Assembly: GCF_013694095.1 (NCBI RefSeq) | Contig: NZ_JACEFB010000009.1 | Coordinates: 62,001 to 126,000, forward strand | DNA from: Thermogemmata fonticola | GTDB taxonomy: Bacteria; Planctomycetota; Planctomycetia; Gemmatales; Gemmataceae | Direction: 5' to 3' | Length of the DNA stretch: 64,000 nt | Shown here: piece by piece, positions 17,474 to 25,798 of the stretch | Layout of the letters: each line of letters begins with the position of its first letter | Numbering within the stretch: the stretch's first letter is position 1 | Program-made: the position numbers and the translations under genes | Notes under the pieces: generated by a model | The model's input: the letters and a program-made list of their open reading frames with translations, nothing else | What the model was told of the DNA's origin: nothing | The model's database searches: none

Positions 17474-20008
17474 ATGAATACATGGGTAGTATGGCTGGAG
17501 TCGCCGGAGGCGGTGGACGTGGGGTCCAGCGGCGGGAAGGGGGCCAGTCTGGCCGTGCTGCGGCAGGCCGGGTTGCCGGTGCCGGAGGGATTCATCATCA
17601 CGACGGCTGCCTATCGCTATTTACGGGATTACGGGGTTCGCTCGGAGAAGCGGTTTGTGGAGCTATTGCGGCAGAGTTACGAGCGGTTGGGTCGGGGCCG
17701 GGTAGCGGTGCGTTCCAGTGCGACAGGGGAAGATGCCGCCGAGACGAGTTTCGCCGGGCAGCAGGAGACGATCCTGGGGGTCGAGGGCGAGGACGCGTTG
17801 TTGGAGGCGGTTGAGCGGTGCTGGCGGTCGCTGCAAGGGGAGCGGGCGGCGGCTTATCGCAGCCGGCAAGGGGTCGATGAGCAGCAGATGGCGATGGCCG
17901 TGGTTGTCCAACGACTCATCGAGGCGGAGGTGGCGGGTGTGCTGTTCACACGCAATCCGCTGGATCCGGACAGACGGACCATGCTGGTGGAAGCCTCGTG
18001 GGGACTGGGGGAAGCGGTGGTGTCTGGGCGGGTGCAACCGGACCGCTTCGTGCTGGAGTGGGACAGCGGCCGGGTGCGGGAGCAGCAACTGGGGATCAAA
18101 GCGATCCGGCGGACGGCACACGGGGAAGAACACGTACCGGCGCAAGAGCAGCAGCGGTACTGTCTGGACGAGGCGGCGTTAGCCCAGTTGGCGGCTTTGG
18201 GCCGGCAGGTGGAGGCTTACTACGGCGCACCGCGGGATGTGGAGTGGGCGTGGTGCCAGGGACGGCTCTATCTGTTGCAAGCCCGTCCCATCACCACCGC
18301 CGATGCCGCCGAGCGGGAACGCCTGCGTCAGGAAGAGATCGCCCGCCTGCGGCAGCTTGCGGGAACACAGCCGGCCGTCTGGGTCCGCTACAACCTCAGC
18401 GAAATTTTGCCGGAACCGACACCGATGAGCTGGTCGGTCGTCAGCCGGCTTCTGGCGGCAGATGGGGGATTCGGGGCGATGAACCGCGCCCTGGGGGCGG
18501 AGCCGGACCCGGCGCTGGGATCACAATCGGCCTTCGATCTGGTCGCGGGGCGGCCCATGCTGAACCTGGCGCGCCTCCCCCGCTTGCAATCGCCGCATCC
18601 CCCGTTCGACTATCCCCTGGACGAGTACAAGGCCCATCCGGAGCGTGCCCTGGACCCCAAGCCGCGGATTCAACCTCTGGCGGGTCAGGGATGCCTGCTG
18701 GGATTGCTTCGCTTGCCCGTGACGGTGTGGCGCCTGTTCCGTCAGAAGGCGGCGGTGCAACGCCAGATGGCGGATTATCCCCCGCGGATGGAGGCGTTGA
18801 GCCGGGCCTTCGCCGAGGAATGCCAGCAGGCGCTGCGGCAGGATCGGTCGGCACTCCCGCCGGCGGAGGTCCACCGCCAGTTGCTGGCCTGGATCGAGCG
18901 GACCCTGGTTGCATTCGCGTCGGAAAGCCTCAAGGCCACGGTATTCGCCGACACGCTCTGGAATGAGCTGAGCGTGTTGTTGGACCAGCGCCTAGGAGGG
19001 GCGGAGGCGGCGCGAGCGGCAATCGGGCGGCTGGCCTTGGGAGCGCGTCCCCCGGCAGAGGCGGACCTGGCCCAGGCGTTGGAACACCTGCAAAACGGGT
19101 TGCTGAGCCGCGAAGAATTTTTGGCACGGTTTGGCCACCGCGGGCCGCACGAAATGGAGCTGGCCCAGCCCCGCTGGCGGGAACAGCCCCAGTTGCTGGA
19201 CGCACTGCTAGCACCGCGGGCCGCCTCCGCTTCCCCCCTTGCCCCTTCGGTTCCTTCTTCCTCCTTGCCCCGACGGGATCGACTGGCGGAGGAAACCCTG
19301 GCATCCGCGGTCGGGGAGGAAGTCTTCGCCAATGCCCGGCTGAGCGGTCCGTTGCGGGATCGCTGCCAGCATCTGGTGGAGCAGTTACGCCTGTTTCTGG
19401 GCTGGCGCGAAGCCGCCAAGCACTACCTGATGCTGGGCTATGCGGTGATCCGCGAGCATCTGCTGGAGCTGGACCGCCGCTTCGGCTTGCAGGGGGGGAT
19501 TTTCTATCTCACTCTGGCGGATTTACCCCGGCTGCTGGCCGGCGAGAATCTGCGCGGCGAGATCGCGGCGGCCCGGCGGCGCCGGCAGGCTCTTCTGTCC
19601 TTGGAAGTGCCGCCGGTATTGTTTTCGGATGATCTCGAAGCCATCGGTCGGCCTGTACCGCTCCCTGCGGGGGCGGAGCTGTTCCAAGGGGTGCCGCTGT
19701 CAGCAGGGATCGCGGAAGGAGCGGCCTTGGTTCTCACGGAACCGGCGGCTGCCCCCCCGAACCAGCAGGGCTACATCCTTGTCTGCCCCTCGACGGACCC
19801 GGCTTGGGTGCCGCTCTTTGCCCAGGCCAAGGGTTTGATCATGGAAACCGGCGGCGTCCTCTCCCACGGGGCCATCGTGGCCCGCGAGTTTGGCTTGCCG
19901 GCGGTCGCAGGGCTGCCCCACATCACCCGGCAGATTCGCACGGGCGAACGCCTGCGCGTTGAGGGGGGAAGCGGACGCGTGGTCCGCTTGGGACCAGCAG
20001 GCGGCTGA
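17474..20008 (+). CDS. PEP-utilising phosphotransferase, rifampin-phosphotransferase-like architecture
   Basis: The 844-residue product has three parts. An N-terminal ATP-grasp PEP/pyruvate-binding domain (about 1-290) carries GGKGASLAVLRQAGLPVPEGF, VAVRSSATGEDA, TSFAGQQET and VGVLFTRNP-like stretches. A long middle domain (about 310-720) contains EILPEPTPMSWSVV. A C-terminal swivelling phosphohistidine domain has GGVLSHGAIVAREFGLPAV with the His near residue 798. The C-terminal TIM-barrel domain of PEP synthase and PPDK is absent, and this ATP-middle-His order is that of rifampin phosphotransferases and their uncharacterised relatives. The true substrate is not deducible. AAGGGAG lies 4 bases before the chosen ATG; in-frame starts further up (17459) exist. 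It stands alone and converges on the 20119 gene. Confidence 0.85.
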   Translation: MNTWVVWLESPEAVDVGSSGGKGASLAVLRQAGLPVPEGFIITTAAYRYLRDYGVRSEKRFVELLRQSYERLGRGRVAVRSSATGEDAAETSFAGQQETILGVEGEDALLEAVERCWRSLQGERAAAYRSRQGVDEQQMAMAVVVQRLIEAEVAGVLFTRNPLDPDRRTMLVEASWGLGEAVVSGRVQPDRFVLEWDSGRVREQQLGIKAIRRTAHGEEHVPAQEQQRYCLDEAALAQLAALGRQVEAYYGAPRDVEWAWCQGRLYLLQARPITTADAAERERLRQEEIARLRQLAGTQPAVWVRYNLSEILPEPTPMSWSVVSRLLAADGGFGAMNRALGAEPDPALGSQSAFDLVAGRPMLNLARLPRLQSPHPPFDYPLDEYKAHPERALDPKPRIQPLAGQGCLLGLLRLPVTVWRLFRQKAAVQRQMADYPPRMEALSRAFAEECQQALRQDRSALPPAEVHRQLLAWIERTLVAFASESLKATVFADTLWNELSVLLDQRLGGAEAARAAIGRLALGARPPAEADLAQALEHLQNGLLSREEFLARFGHRGPHEMELAQPRWREQPQLLDALLAPRAASASPLAPSVPSSSLPRRDRLAEETLASAVGEEVFANARLSGPLRDRCQHLVEQLRLFLGWREAAKHYLMLGYAVIREHLLELDRRFGLQGGIFYLTLADLPRLLAGENLRGEIAAARRRRQALLSLEVPPVLFSDDLEAIGRPVPLPAGAELFQGVPLSAGIAEGAALVLTEPAAAPPNQQGYILVCPSTDPAWVPLFAQAKGLIMETGGVLSHGAIVAREFGLPAVAGLPHITRQIRTGERLRVEGGSGRVVRLGPAGG

Positions 20009-20072
20009 TCGGCGGATCAGGAAGGAAACCCGGATCGGCGGTGCACGGCCCGATGGCGGATGCGAAAGATCG

Positions 20073-20086
20073 CCGCTCCGGAGCGG
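20073..20086. terminator. 14-bp perfect palindrome between convergent genes
   Basis: CCGCTCCGGAGCGG is fully self-complementary and sits in the 110-bp space between two convergent genes. It could form a bidirectional stem, but with no T-tract on either side the terminator call is tentative. Confidence 0.3.
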
Positions 20087-20118
20087 CTGGTTCTACGTGA
20101 CTAGCGCCCAGCGGGGGT

Positions 20119-21549
20119 TCAGGGTTGTCCACGGTAATCCTGGGGGGCAATCCGCAGGAGGGTGAAGGGATAGATGATGGTGGCGTAGAGGGTGCCATCG
20201 CGGGCCATGTGGAGGGCCATGTGCACGTGCAGCGGGGTGATGGTGCCGTCCGGCAGGGTATGGAAGCCGTGGCTCCAGGGTTTGGGCTTGCCGTGGGCAT
20301 CGTGGAACTGGAACCAATCCTTGTTGCGGACGGCGATCACGCCGTGATCCACGGTTTGGTTTCGAGCTGGGTCATAGCTGACCAGGTGGTGCAGGTAGCC
20401 TTTGCCAAAGCCGGTGTCATTGTCCACACGGATGAGCACATAGACCTTGCCGTCATGGCCGACGATGAGGGAGCCGCGGGAATCGAAGCCTTTCCCTGGC
20501 AACAGCCGGCCGAGGTCGGCGACAGGAACGCTGGGACCGGCGGCGGTCAGGTCGATGCGGAAGAGGCGGGAATCCGACATGCGAATCAGGTAGGCTGTTT
20601 TGCTGTCTGCAGTCTTCGCCCAGCATGCCGGACCGAGCTTATCATCGGCACGCCCGACCGGCTGGCCATTAGATGCCAGTGTGAGATACTCCAGCTTGCG
20701 GGTTTTGGGATCGTAGCGGATGAGTTGAAAGTCCCGGCTCAGGACTACGGCGCGGTTCTGGGCGTCCAGAAGCGTCTGAGCGTAAGGGGTGAGGCGGAGT
20801 TTGGGGTCCGGCTCATGATAGCGGCGGGTTTTCAGGTCCAGGATCATCCAGTGATGCTCTTCGCAGGTGACGACATAGACCAGGCCGGCGTCCTCGTCGG
20901 CTGTCACGTCATTGACACCTTCTCCCGGATAGGGCATGCCCAGGCATTCGGCCTTGTCGGTCTTGGGATCGTACACGATGACGTAACCGCCGGGGTAATC
21001 GGCGGTGTCCTCCTTGCCCCGACGGTAGCCCTGCTTGCTGCCGACGTAGATTTTGCCGGAAGGGGCCACGAAGTTCCGCGTGTGTATCTTGGCCTGAGCG
21101 GCATAGGTGGGCTTGGCTGGTGTGGGCAGGCCGCAGACCTTGTTCACATCCACGACGATCCGCTGGCGCTCTGTCACCGGATCGAATTCGACCAAGTAAG
21201 CGTTGAAGCCATAAGCGGCGGTGCCGACGTAGATTTTGCCGTTGTGCCCCTCGCAGAGGGAAAAGTAGCCGGATTCATCGGTGTGGGTTTCCGGCAGAAT
21301 GTGGTAGGCTTTTCCCCATACATAGCGGAAGGGGGCCTTGGCGGGCGGAGCGGGCGGGGCAGCCGGCGCCTGAACCGAGGCGGGCCGGAGCGGGGGCCCG
21401 GCATCTGCCAGGCCTGGCGTCGCCGGTGGGGCGGCGGCCTGCAGCCCAGGACTGCCCATTTCAGACGGTACGAAGGGCAGGAGCAGGACAAGACCCGCCG
21501 GCAGATACCAGAGGGCTTTCGGCACCAGGCGGTCAGCGAGCGATTTCAT
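20119..21549 (-). CDS. Secreted beta-propeller-like protein
   Basis: The 476-residue product starts with a positively charged stretch and a hydrophobic helix (LWYLPAGLVLLLPFVPS). A Pro/Ala-rich linker (about 35-72) follows, then about 400 residues of repeated beta units with phrases such as GHNGKIYVGTAAYGF, PSGKIYVGSKQGYR, DAQNRAVVLSRDF and GHDGKVYVLIRVDND. These suit a six- or seven-bladed NHL/SMP-30-like propeller. No catalytic residues can be assigned. GGAGG lies 8 bases before the ATG. It reads in the same direction as, and 217 bp downstream of, the large glycosidase-like gene, so the two may act on the same extracellular substrate. The family assignment is general only. Confidence 0.75.
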   Translation of the reverse strand: MKSLADRLVPKALWYLPAGLVLLLPFVPSEMGSPGLQAAAPPATPGLADAGPPLRPASVQAPAAPPAPPAKAPFRYVWGKAYHILPETHTDESGYFSLCEGHNGKIYVGTAAYGFNAYLVEFDPVTERQRIVVDVNKVCGLPTPAKPTYAAQAKIHTRNFVAPSGKIYVGSKQGYRRGKEDTADYPGGYVIVYDPKTDKAECLGMPYPGEGVNDVTADEDAGLVYVVTCEEHHWMILDLKTRRYHEPDPKLRLTPYAQTLLDAQNRAVVLSRDFQLIRYDPKTRKLEYLTLASNGQPVGRADDKLGPACWAKTADSKTAYLIRMSDSRLFRIDLTAAGPSVPVADLGRLLPGKGFDSRGSLIVGHDGKVYVLIRVDNDTGFGKGYLHHLVSYDPARNQTVDHGVIAVRNKDWFQFHDAHGKPKPWSHGFHTLPDGTITPLHVHMALHMARDGTLYATIIYPFTLLRIAPQDYRGQP

Positions 21550-21766
21550 GGGTGGTTCCTCCGAAGAACAAGACAGTCAGGGAGAGGTCAGTCAAACTTC
21601 GGGTGGTTCCAGGACATTCGGCAGCGCGGCGTTGGCAGCGTGCATGGGGCAGCGGGCATCCGGCAGTGCGGGAGGGAAGGTCCGGCAGCACGGGAAGGGA
21701 AAGCTCGTGCTGGGGGAGGGCGCCGTCCGTTGGCCGCCCTGGGTGCTGATGCGGACTGACGGCAAA

Positions 21767-24700
21767 CTACCGGTCGATCAGCAGCATATCCGCGACATCG
21801 AGCGGCACGTTCAGGCGCAGCCCCTCCGGCGTCTGGGTATATTGTAACTCGCCCCGTTCGACGGAGCGGATGCGGCGTACCTGGGGCAGATCGCGGATGA
21901 GCACATTCAGTTGGGGGATCGGCCGGCCGCTCCAGTTGATCAGGGGGATGGCCAGGCGGGCCGGCTGACCCTGAAGCGCGGGCGTGTCGATGCAAGTGGT
22001 TTCCACCAGTTCCGCCTCGACGAGCACGGGGCGGAGACGGGCATCGTCCGGGGGCAGGAAGTCCTCCACCAGGCGGGCGCGGAGGTGGCGATCCAATTGG
22101 GTGGGGAGGAAGTGGGCGTAGCTGTGGGGAGAAGCGCCGCGATCCACGGGGCGCAGAGGCAGGCCGCTACGCAGATACGCCTGGCCGGGGAGGAAAGCGA
22201 AGAGCACGGCGCGCCCCCGTCCATGTCGCTGGACTGTCACCGCTGGGGTGCCATCGCGGAACCGGCCGGCCACCTGCGCCGTCTTGACCGTCAACGCTTG
22301 CTTCCAGGCCACTACCGGGACTTTCTCGATGCGGCGGTGGGGTTCCCCTTGTCCCCCGGCGCCTGCTTTCCCCGCCTCAGCTTTCCCGGCCTCGGCCTTC
22401 CCCCGTAGAAGGGAGCCATCCCAACTGGCATAGTCCCACGGTTCATAGCGGGGCAGGTCCTGCTTGGCGAAGAAGGGGGCGTTGGGGTTGCCGTGCAAGT
22501 AGCGCGGGACCAAAGCGGGGTCCGTTTGGATTGGGCCGCTCTCGACGCCGTAGAGGACCGCCGCGGCAGGATTGTCTTTCTGGAACTCATTGCGGAAGCC
22601 GCCGCCGCACAGGGCGACGAGCGTTCCGCCGGCTTCCACCCACTTCTGCAAGGCGGCCAGGCAGCGCGAGTGCAGATACTGCTGCGTCACATAAATGACC
22701 GCGTAGTCCTGGGCGCGGCCTTCGATGACGTCGTCTTCACTCAGGAAATCGACTGGCACCTGGGCATGCCGCAGGGCGAAATAGAGCGCCTTGCGTTCGT
22801 TGTTGTGCAACGCCAGGGAGAAGTTGTTCACGCCGGTGATCAGCTCATCGACGCTGGACAGGAGCAAGGCGACGCGGCCCGGCCGCACCCAGCCATCGAC
22901 GACATAATCCTCGAAGATGCCGGCTTCGTGGGTGCAGCGGTGGATCATCCGCCACATGGGGAGATCCTCGGTATCGACGTAGTTTTCCGTGTAGGCGACG
23001 CTCAGAGGAGTGGCGGTGAAGTAGTTGATGATCTTCGCTCCGTGGGCGATGGAGCAATAGAAGCTCTGGCGGAACTCGCGGGGGATTTGGCCGGGGGAAT
23101 GCGGCATGACGTACATGTGGATGGGCAGGCGGTCGTATTTGGCCCCGGCGCGCAAGCCGCTGAGCAGATAGCCGACGACTTGCGGGCTGAACTCCGCCAC
23201 CTGCCAGGCGTAGTCCTCCGTCCAGGGCATGCTCATGGCTCGCAATTTGAAGGGGCGGATGTAGTCGATCTCGCTGACCAGGTAGTTGGCATGGGGCGAA
23301 TAGTTGGCGCCGGTGAGCACGCCGTGGGTCTTGTAATAGGCCGTGGCAGCGGCGTAGCGTGCCCCGCCTTTTTCCTTGGCCGCTAACTGGGAGTAGTAGA
23401 AGAGCGGATCGTTGCGGTCGCTGGTGAAGCGGATCGGCCCGTCATACTGGATGCCCCGCGCTTGCAGCCAGGCGGCGAATTCCGCATCGGTCATTTTGTC
23501 GGCGGGCAGATGGATTTCATCTCCGTAGCTGACAATGAGCACATCGCTGAGTCCCCCGGGTCGCTTGGCGACTTGCTGTTCAATCCATTTGAGATCAGTG
23601 TTGCCCCAATGGGCGATCAGGCCGCGCTTTTTCCCCTGGCCACCGACCGTGGTGTTGTCGCCGAGGGCGAGGGCCAGTTGCCGTCCTTCCACGGAGTCGC
23701 CGGCGGAGATGCCGTAGATGAGCAGCCGTTCGGGCACGCGCCCCACCGGGGGGAACTTTTTCACTTCCGCTAAAAGGTAAGCCAGTGCTTCCTTCTGGGT
23801 GCGGATGTGCGGCAGCCAGTAACGCTGCTTGAGGATGTTCGCCAAAGCCGGATTGGGATGCACGCAGCCGGGAATGTCAAAGGTGTAGGCGGTGCGCTCG
23901 GCGAGCGGAGCGCGCACAGTCACATCCTTGATGACACGGATGCCGCCCTGCCCATCGGGGACGCCGAACTCGTAGCGCAGATAAACCTCCTGGGTTTCCT
24001 TCCCCTTCGGTTTGCCACCCTGGGCTGATTTGCCACCCTGGGCAGGTTTTCCACCCTTTGGGACTTGGCCTTGCGCCGGGGGGTGGAAGTATAGCACCTG
24101 GGCCGCCCACTGCCCGGTGTTCAAAGCGTCGCACGACTGGCCGAGGGGCACCCAACCGGAGCGGTCGCCCGGCCGCAGATACTGCTCTTCGGGGATTGCC
24201 TTGGGCCAAGGGAGCAAGGGGGCAAGGTGTTCAGGCCGCACTTGCTGGGAACGGGGGCCGGCCAGTTGATAGGCGGTTTCTGTCACCGCTCGCCCTTGGC
24301 GCAACACCAGGGTGGTGGGCCAATCCCGGACGTGCACCCAATACGGCGAATGCTGGGCTTGCATCGGCGGAAGGGTGACCGCCACCGGGGCGGGGGCATC
24401 CGCGGGATTGGTGATCCGCAGGAACAGGTCCCCCTCCTGGACCAGCCAGCCGTCGAACTCTAAATACCCCGTTTTTTTCTGCCGTTCCATGCCGGCGCGA
24501 TCGTTGGTCAGGCAGACCACATCGACATGGCGGCGGGCCGCCTGGCGGCGCGGCCGGCCTCCCTCCACTTGCGCCGTGGCCAGCAAGCGCAGAGTCGCAG
24601 CTCCTCCTTCTAACCGCACCTGACCCGGATGCTGCCAAACGATGTTGTCCGTCGCACTCCAGCCATAGCGCACCATCGGTTCCCGCTTGTGATTGTTGAA

Positions 24701-25270
24701 CGCCCAGATTTTCGGGTCCTGCAAGCGGCCGCAGTCCCAGCGGGCCACCACCTTCCCTTTCTGTTCCACTTCGACCGTAAACTCGCAGGAGAAGTCATAC
24801 GGCTGCTCGTAACGCACCAGCAGCTCGTAGGTGTCCTCATACGGCACGTGGATGGTCTGCTCCGCGATCGCCGTTTGACCCGGCGGCAACTGCTCCGGCG
24901 CTCCCAGGCAGGCCATGCGGGACAGGAAGGTGATGGCGAAGGTGCAGGCAAAGTAATTCTCCCGGTACGGCACAATTTCCCAGCCGGACTTGATCGTGAA
25001 GTCTTCCGCCTCGGCCAGCAGGCGGACCGGGAGGCGTTCGGAACCCGCGCCGGACCGAGCAGCAGCGTTTGGAGCGGCGGGCTGGTCCTGAGCCAGAAGG
25101 GGCGTTCTCTCCTGCCCGTTCCCATCTGCTACTTGCCCGTTCGCATCTGCCAGGAGCATGCCGACTGGTGCGGGAGCTACCTCTCCCCCTGCGAGGAGCA
25201 GACCTAGCAGGGCGGCGGTCAATGTTGCTTGGGCCAAGCGGAAACCAAGGGGCGATGGTAGCCTGGGCAT
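21767..25270 (-). CDS. Large secreted protein with glycosidase-like and glutamine-amidotransferase-like regions
   Basis: The 1167-residue product begins with a signal peptide (about 1-30, LAQATLTAALLGLLLAGG). A beta-rich N-terminal part (about 60-300) looks carbohydrate-binding. A low-complexity Gly/Lys/Gln linker follows at about 395-425. The central part (about 490-790) reads like a TIM-barrel hydrolase, with ISAGDSVEG, WTEDYAWQVAEFSPQ and AHGAKIINYFT. A class-I glutamine-amidotransferase-like fold follows (about 800-930: RVALLLSSVDEL, YAVIYVTQQYLHSRCL, WVEAGGTLVALCGGG), as in the trimerisation region of GH42 beta-galactosidases. A second low-complexity tract (GKAEAGKAEAGKAGAG) comes before the C-terminal beta domain. 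ACGAGGA lies 9 bases before the ATG. A GH42-like role is an inference from the order of domains; no catalytic Glu pair can be named with certainty. Confidence 0.7.
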   Translation of the reverse strand: MPRLPSPLGFRLAQATLTAALLGLLLAGGEVAPAPVGMLLADANGQVADGNGQERTPLLAQDQPAAPNAAARSGAGSERLPVRLLAEAEDFTIKSGWEIVPYRENYFACTFAITFLSRMACLGAPEQLPPGQTAIAEQTIHVPYEDTYELLVRYEQPYDFSCEFTVEVEQKGKVVARWDCGRLQDPKIWAFNNHKREPMVRYGWSATDNIVWQHPGQVRLEGGAATLRLLATAQVEGGRPRRQAARRHVDVVCLTNDRAGMERQKKTGYLEFDGWLVQEGDLFLRITNPADAPAPVAVTLPPMQAQHSPYWVHVRDWPTTLVLRQGRAVTETAYQLAGPRSQQVRPEHLAPLLPWPKAIPEEQYLRPGDRSGWVPLGQSCDALNTGQWAAQVLYFHPPAQGQVPKGGKPAQGGKSAQGGKPKGKETQEVYLRYEFGVPDGQGGIRVIKDVTVRAPLAERTAYTFDIPGCVHPNPALANILKQRYWLPHIRTQKEALAYLLAEVKKFPPVGRVPERLLIYGISAGDSVEGRQLALALGDNTTVGGQGKKRGLIAHWGNTDLKWIEQQVAKRPGGLSDVLIVSYGDEIHLPADKMTDAEFAAWLQARGIQYDGPIRFTSDRNDPLFYYSQLAAKEKGGARYAAATAYYKTHGVLTGANYSPHANYLVSEIDYIRPFKLRAMSMPWTEDYAWQVAEFSPQVVGYLLSGLRAGAKYDRLPIHMYVMPHSPGQIPREFRQSFYCSIAHGAKIINYFTATPLSVAYTENYVDTEDLPMWRMIHRCTHEAGIFEDYVVDGWVRPGRVALLLSSVDELITGVNNFSLALHNNERKALYFALRHAQVPVDFLSEDDVIEGRAQDYAVIYVTQQYLHSRCLAALQKWVEAGGTLVALCGGGFRNEFQKDNPAAAVLYGVESGPIQTDPALVPRYLHGNPNAPFFAKQDLPRYEPWDYASWDGSLLRGKAEAGKAEAGKAGAGGQGEPHRRIEKVPVVAWKQALTVKTAQVAGRFRDGTPAVTVQRHGRGRAVLFAFLPGQAYLRSGLPLRPVDRGASPHSYAHFLPTQLDRHLRARLVEDFLPPDDARLRPVLVEAELVETTCIDTPALQGQPARLAIPLINWSGRPIPQLNVLIRDLPQVRRIRSVERGELQYTQTPEGLRLNVPLDVADMLLIDR

Positions 25271-25798
25271 GGTGCAAATCCTCGTGAGACACAGCTTGTC
25301 ACATGGGGAGGGATATTACTGGGGAACCTCATGGTAATCTCACCGGAGCGGGAAAGCAAGCTAGCAAACTGTCCCTGGCGAACCAGTGAGCGGGCATCCC
25401 CATGCTACTAAGGTCTTTTCCCGGCGACACCGGCCGTTCCCAAAGTTTGTTCCCAGAGCTTCGGTTTCCTTGCACACAGACCCCAAACTTACGGCGATGG
25501 CTCAACTTTCTCCCGGATTCGGGGAGGAAAAAGTCATGAGAAATGGCGGCGGCGGGAAACAATGACTGGTGCCGTGGGTTAGACTCAATGGAGTGATGTT
25601 TGTGGGAACGGTGAGTGATCGACGCGGGTGATTCAACCGGGTCCAGAGTCTGGAACGGATCGGCGAACTCCGTGCAGGATGCGGCATCCTCGGAAACAAC
25701 ATGGAGCAACGGAGGGGAGGAGTCCCTGGTGTTGGCAGGCGGGTCGATCCCTCCGCTTGGGGATCCCTCCGCTTGGGACTGAAAGGGGAGGAAGTGCG
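25271..25798. other. 528-bp divergent intergenic region
   Basis: It separates two divergently read genes, so both promoters should lie here. It contains the 16-bp tandem repeat at 25746-25777 and an open plus-strand frame from 25628 that is simply the in-frame upstream extension of the DUF1549 gene. No separate gene was seen. Confidence 0.4.
25746..25777. repeat. Perfect 16-bp tandem duplication
   Basis: GATCCCTCCGCTTGGG occurs twice in direct succession (25746-25761 and 25762-25777), ending about 20 bp before the start codon of the DUF1549 gene and about 7 bp before its ribosome-binding site. It therefore lies in the 5' leader. Confidence 0.9.

Noticed and set aside
17474-20008. PEP synthase (ppsA) or PPDK as the name of the 844-residue enzyme
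   Set aside because: The C-terminal PEP/pyruvate barrel of those enzymes is missing and the phosphohistidine domain is at the very end.
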